Under the pieces are notes generated by a model. The model was not told the DNA's origin and did no database searches. It worked only from the letters and a program-made list of their open reading frames with translations. Positions 41,561 to 44,222 of a stretch of 44,222 nucleotides of DNA are shown piece after piece. Position numbers and translations under genes: made by a program. The first letter of the stretch is position 1, and each line of letters starts with the position of its first letter. The stretch is from an uncultured Acetatifactor sp. (GTDB lineage: Bacteria > Bacillota > Clostridia > Lachnospirales > Lachnospiraceae), in assembly GCA_947631715.1 (NCBI GenBank), contig CANRMK010000001.1, positions 1 through 44,222 of the forward strand, given 5' to 3'.

Positions 41561-42364
41561 ATGGGGAAAAAAATCTTTCCTGAACAAAAAGGCGTGCCTA
41601 AATTTGAGTGTTGGGAATTTAAAGAAAAAATAAGGGATTATGCATTACTGATTCCTATCATTAATGAAGGTGACCGAATTATAAAGGAGCTGGAAAGGGC
41701 GAATCAGCATCATGTGGAGGAATACGCGGATATTGTTATTTGTGATGGCGGGTCTGATGATGGCTGTACGGATCCCAGCCGTTTGCAGGATCTAAAAGTG
41801 AATGCATTGTTAGTGAAACACGATCTGGGAAAGCAGGGAGCCCAACTGCGCATGGGGATATGGTGGGCTTTGCAACGCGGCTATAAAGGCATTTTGACAA
41901 TTGATGGCAATAATAAGGATAGCATAGAGGATGTGCCGCATTTCATTCGGAAGTTGGAAGAAGGGTATGATTATGTGCAGGGCTCAAGATTTATCCAAGG
42001 GGGAAAAGCAGTTAATACACCTTGGATCCGTATGCTCGCCCTGAGACTGCTCCATGCACCGATCATTTCATGGACGGCGCATCAGAGATTCACAGATACC
42101 ACAAATGCATTCAGAGGATATTCCGCAAGGTATCTGCAGGATCAAAAGGTACAACCCCTGCGTGATGTTTTTCAGACATATGAATTATTGGCCTATCTGT
42201 CTGTACGTGCGACCCAAATTGGGCTGAAAGCATGTGAGATCCCTGTAACGCGAGCCTATCCGAAAAATGAAAAGATCCCGACAAAAATAAGTTTTTTCAA
42301 AGGGAACTTTAATTTGTTGAGGATATTAATCAGGAATGCATGTGGAGAGTATCGACCAAGATAA
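41561..42364 (+). CDS. Family 2 glycosyltransferase
   Basis: A GT-A protein of about 267 residues: YALLIPIINEGDRIIKELERA, DIVICDGGSDDGCTD, GKQGAQLRMGIWWALQRGYKGILTIDGNNKD (acidic metal site), YVQGSRFIQGGKA, FTDTTNAFRGYS. This is the polyprenyl-phosphate/undecaprenyl-sugar GT2 pattern. AGGG six nt before ATG 41561 supports this start. The stop at 42362-42364 abuts a remnant of the HTH/Rpn element, so the last codons may have been set by that insertion. It is the last CPS gene in the window. Confidence 0.85.
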   Translation: MGKKIFPEQKGVPKFECWEFKEKIRDYALLIPIINEGDRIIKELERANQHHVEEYADIVICDGGSDDGCTDPSRLQDLKVNALLVKHDLGKQGAQLRMGIWWALQRGYKGILTIDGNNKDSIEDVPHFIRKLEEGYDYVQGSRFIQGGKAVNTPWIRMLALRLLHAPIISWTAHQRFTDTTNAFRGYSARYLQDQKVQPLRDVFQTYELLAYLSVRATQIGLKACEIPVTRAYPKNEKIPTKISFFKGNFNLLRILIRNACGEYRPR

Positions 42365-42365
42365 A

Positions 42366-42424
42366 ACTTGTAACATTGAAGATCTTGTGAGTTCACAAAG
42401 GGCGATGCAGGGAAATTATTCTGG
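42366..42424 (+). pseudogene. 3' remnant of an HTH gene
   Basis: About 60 nt matching the last codons of the small HTH genes (CNIEDLV...KDDAGKFF region; compare 43866-43924), with the stop changed to TGG and a small deletion. The following 70 nt match the HTH-Rpn spacer at 43925-43997. It marks a degraded HTH/Rpn pair joined directly to the end of the GT2 gene. Confidence 0.75.
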
Positions 42425-42497
42425 AGCAAATGCTCCGACAGTTCTTCTGGGGATAGCTTAGCGCAGAATGAAAAATTCCCCTTATCGCTTCTGAACA

Positions 42498-42737
42498 TCA
42501 GGTATCTTCTTCATTGACACTGATTCCGTGTTTTTCAAGAAGATGCTGGAGGCGGTCCCGCTCTGCGATGGCCTGGTCCCGCTCCAGAGTGGTCTTCCGG
42601 AGAAGCGCTTCCCGTCCGGCGGTGCGGCGGTAATAGTCCTCCCGGGCCTCGCACATCTGGCGGATCTTTTCGTCCAGAGAAAGATGCCATACGGCGACGG
42701 CGGCTTCCTGTAAATTGGAATCATCCTTTGCGAGCAT
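42498..42737 (-). CDS. Possible intragenic C-terminal protein of Rpn copy 3
   Basis: GGGAGGA (- strand, 42745-42751) about 7 nt before ATG 42737, in frame, giving 79 residues. The position matches the internal starts of copies 1 and 2 although the protein sequence around it has diverged. Confidence 0.4.
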   Translation of the reverse strand: MLAKDDSNLQEAAVAVWHLSLDEKIRQMCEAREDYYRRTAGREALLRKTTLERDQAIAERDRLQHLLEKHGISVNEEDT

Positions 42738-43454
42738 TTTCAATTCCTCCCATGTGCTGGCTTTGAAAAAGGCGGCCCAGCGGTCCAATCTATAGATACG
42801 GTCTTCCTCGTCTGCAAGATCTATCTGAGTTGAGTCTAACACAGACAGGCGGAGTTTGTCACTATATATTTTATGATTTTTAGTATTTGCCATATAATAG
42901 TCGGCAAAGAACTCAGGACTGTCCGGGAACAGCGTGAAGTTCAGCAGTCCGATCTGGATAGCGGGGCGGATATCCTCATATTCCTGGCCGCGGTTCAAGC
43001 TGTCAAAGGCCCGGCAGAGATAGCAGAGGGACCGTTCCGGCCAGTTGCCCTCGTTGACTACCTGCATTTCCAGATCGATGACGGCATGTTCGTTCAAGCT
43101 GACCTTGATATCCAGTATGTAGGTCTTGTCATCGATATATTCCCCTAGCTCGATGGGGTTGGAAATGATGACGGAGCTCACTTCGGTATCGTCAAGGTGC
43201 AGCAGAGAACAGATCAGGGCTCTTAGTACCCTGTTGTTCTGCTGCATCAGGGCGCGGAAGAGATAATCATTCGTCATGGGGATGGGCAGAGGGCCGTGGA
43301 CGCTGTCTAAAATGTCAGAGGAAACGGCGGGAACAGAAAGCTGAGAAGACAGAGAGGGCAGAGAAGACAAAGAAGACTGAGAAAACAGAGAAGACTGAGA
43401 AGACTGAGAAGACAGAGAAGATAGAGAAGATAGAGAGATATGCTTGTTGCTCAT
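42498..43454 (-). CDS. Rpn-family PD-(D/E)XK nuclease/putative transposase, copy 3
   Basis: A 318-residue diverged member: PLPIPMTNDYLF, ILDIKVSLN, DLEMQV (nuclease core), and a short coiled-coil C-terminus ending LLEKHGISVNEEDT. The N-terminus is extended by about 35 residues of almost pure Ser/Leu/Gln in a 3-residue repeat, encoded by a 9-nt repeat. AAAGGAG precedes the start. It is closest to the partial copy at the window's end and clearly distinct from copies 1 and 2, so two Rpn lineages coexist. Confidence 0.83.
   Translation of the reverse strand: MSNKHISLSSLSSLSSQSSQSSLFSQSSLSSLPSLSSQLSVPAVSSDILDSVHGPLPIPMTNDYLFRALMQQNNRVLRALICSLLHLDDTEVSSVIISNPIELGEYIDDKTYILDIKVSLNEHAVIDLEMQVVNEGNWPERSLCYLCRAFDSLNRGQEYEDIRPAIQIGLLNFTLFPDSPEFFADYYMANTKNHKIYSDKLRLSVLDSTQIDLADEEDRIYRLDRWAAFFKASTWEELKMLAKDDSNLQEAAVAVWHLSLDEKIRQMCEAREDYYRRTAGREALLRKTTLERDQAIAERDRLQHLLEKHGISVNEEDT
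43339..43438 (-). repeat. 9-nt microsatellite at the Rpn copy 3 N-terminus
   Basis: An imperfect run of GAGAAGACA/GAGAAGACT-type units (+ strand) encodes the Ser-Ser-Leu/Gln repeat at the start of Rpn copy 3. Because the unit is 9 nt, changes in number keep the frame. Confidence 0.8.
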
Positions 43455-43705
43455 GAGAACGACTCCTTTCAGAATGTGCAGATACAGCGGATGCCTTATT
43501 ATTTTGTAGATGGAAGCAGACAGATCGTAGATGGAGTGATGATAAAACTGGATATGTAAAACAGCTGCACAAGCAGTCTCGGGACAATTAGGTAGAACAG
43601 TCCTGGTGACTGCTTATAGTTCTTTTTAGGTAATACTGCAAAAACGGAATAACAGTGATGAAGTCAATGATTTGATGAATATTTATGAGCAAGGGCAGGA
43701 AATGT

Positions 43706-43924
43706 ATGATCAATTACAGTCCCTTTTGGGAGACCTTGAAAAATTCAGAAGAAACTACATACAGTCTGGTGAAGAAGCATGGAATCCCCAGCGCTACACT
43801 GGGCAAGCTGAGGCATAATAAGCCTGTGAATCTCACCTCGCTGAATGAACTATGCGGGATATTGAATTGTAATATTGAAGATCTTGTGACGATCACAAAG
43901 GACGATGCGGGGAAGTTCTTCTGA
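43706..43924 (+). CDS. Small HTH (Cro/C1-type) regulator, copy 2
   Basis: A 72-residue near-copy of the protein at 33247, with only a few substitutions (for example Leu-Gly for Leu-Asp before KLRHNK, and Gly for Glu near the C-terminus). GGCAGGA precedes ATG 43706; an in-frame ATG at 43685 lacks a ribosome site. It again converges on an Rpn gene, here 73 nt away. The 230-nt stretch 43455-43684 between Rpn copy 3 and this gene holds the Rpn leader; I see no clear promoter or RNA gene in it. Confidence 0.75.
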   Translation: MINYSPFWETLKNSEETTYSLVKKHGIPSATLGKLRHNKPVNLTSLNELCGILNCNIEDLVTITKDDAGKFF

Positions 43925-43997
43925 AGCAGATTGCTCCGACAGTTCTTCTGGGGATTGCTGGCACAGACTTGAAAATCCTCCTATCGCTTTCACAATC

Positions 43998-44222
43998 TCA
44001 GGTATTTTCCTCGTTGACATTGATCCCGTGTTTTTCAAGAAGGTGCCGGAGGCGGTCCAGCTCTGAGATGGCCTGATCCCGCTCCGAAGTGGTCTTCCGG
44101 AGCAGCGCCTCCCGTCCGGCGGTGCGGCGGTAATAGTCCTCCCGGGCCTCGCACATCTGTCGGATCTTTTCGTCCAGAGAAAGATGCCATACGGCGACAG
44201 CGGCTTCCTGTAAATTGGAATC
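43998..44222 (-). CDS. Rpn-family protein, copy 4 (partial, C-terminal end only)
   Basis: The stop is at 43998-44000 (- strand), and the last ~74 residues are visible before the window ends. They match copy 3 almost throughout (DEKIRQMCEAREDYYRRTAG, ending LLEKHGINVNEENT). Start, nuclease core and internal start all lie outside the window. Confidence 0.8.
   Translation of the reverse strand, partial: DSNLQEAAVAVWHLSLDEKIRQMCEAREDYYRRTAGREALLRKTTSERDQAISELDRLRHLLEKHGINVNEENT

Noticed and set aside
1..44222. CRISPR arrays, tRNA or rRNA genes, and insertion sequences with terminal inverted repeats
   Set aside because: No regular repeat-spacer pattern, no cloverleaf or rRNA-like sequence, and no DDE transposase with inverted ends was seen. 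Rpn genes are called transposase-like in databases but show no clear terminal repeats here.

Overview
The window looks like part of a gut-type Clostridia chromosome, most likely Lachnospiraceae. This rests on a class B sortase with an (S/P)PxTG-type substrate, an LCP-family protein, strong AGGAGG-type ribosome binding sites, sigma-A-like promoters, and several copies of Rpn-type PD-(D/E)XK 'transposase' genes. Genus cannot be told from the sequence alone. Nearly all of it is one large capsule/exopolysaccharide (CPS) locus read on the + strand. The 5' end (about 120-4420) is visibly GC-rich; the rest is more AT-rich and mosaic, as in a core with exchangeable cassettes.

Layout. 1-2742: a sigma-A-like promoter, sortase B, LCP ligase and a short secreted SPKTG protein. 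2743-4423: a leader with a C7/G7 hairpin and tandem repeats, then the priming sugar-phosphate transferase. 4490-13348: an Alg14/Alg13-like glycosyltransferase pair, pyruvyl transferase (frameshifted), an F420-hydrogenase-beta-like protein (frameshifted near its end), a CDP-glycerol:glycerophosphotransferase-like protein, GT4, a beta-propeller protein, GT2, and a broken sulfatase-fold protein. 13365-19972: Wzy-like polymerase, polysialyltransferase-like GT, two Wzx flippases and a PP-loop enzyme. 20039-25569: an apparent acidic-sugar (ulosonic acid) module with a KdsB-like enzyme, two tandem NeuA-like cytidylyltransferases, a DRE-TIM aldolase, a methyltransferase and a KdsC-like phosphatase. 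25553-28516: two polytopic membrane proteins, one GtrII-like. 29812-35883: a phosphonate module (PEP mutase/cytidylyltransferase fusion, phosphonoacetaldehyde reductase, phosphonopyruvate decarboxylase) that predicts a 2-hydroxyethylphosphonate decoration. 35920-42364: FAD enzyme, GT2, GT-C, SDR, TIM-barrel isomerase and GT2. Rpn genes on the - strand (28580, 33567, 42498 and a partial copy at 43998), some paired with a small convergent HTH gene, interrupt and bound the phosphonate half.

The most striking signal is a set of long G (or C) homopolymers, mostly G7-G8, spread through many CPS genes. Most are read in frame as Gly-Gly. Two genes are broken exactly at such a tract: pyruvyl transferase at a G6 where G7 would restore the frame, and the F420-beta-like gene at a C8 where C7 would restore it. 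This is the pattern expected of slipped-strand phase variation acting on many steps of one surface glycan. Sequencing or assembly error in homopolymers is the main alternative and must be excluded with reads.

How the genes fit together (inference): the priming transferase starts lipid-linked repeat units, the glycosyltransferases extend them, CMP-activated acidic sugars and CMP-activated phosphonate are added, Wzx/Wzy flip and polymerise, and the LCP protein attaches the polymer to the wall. Tract length would set which decorations are present in a given cell.
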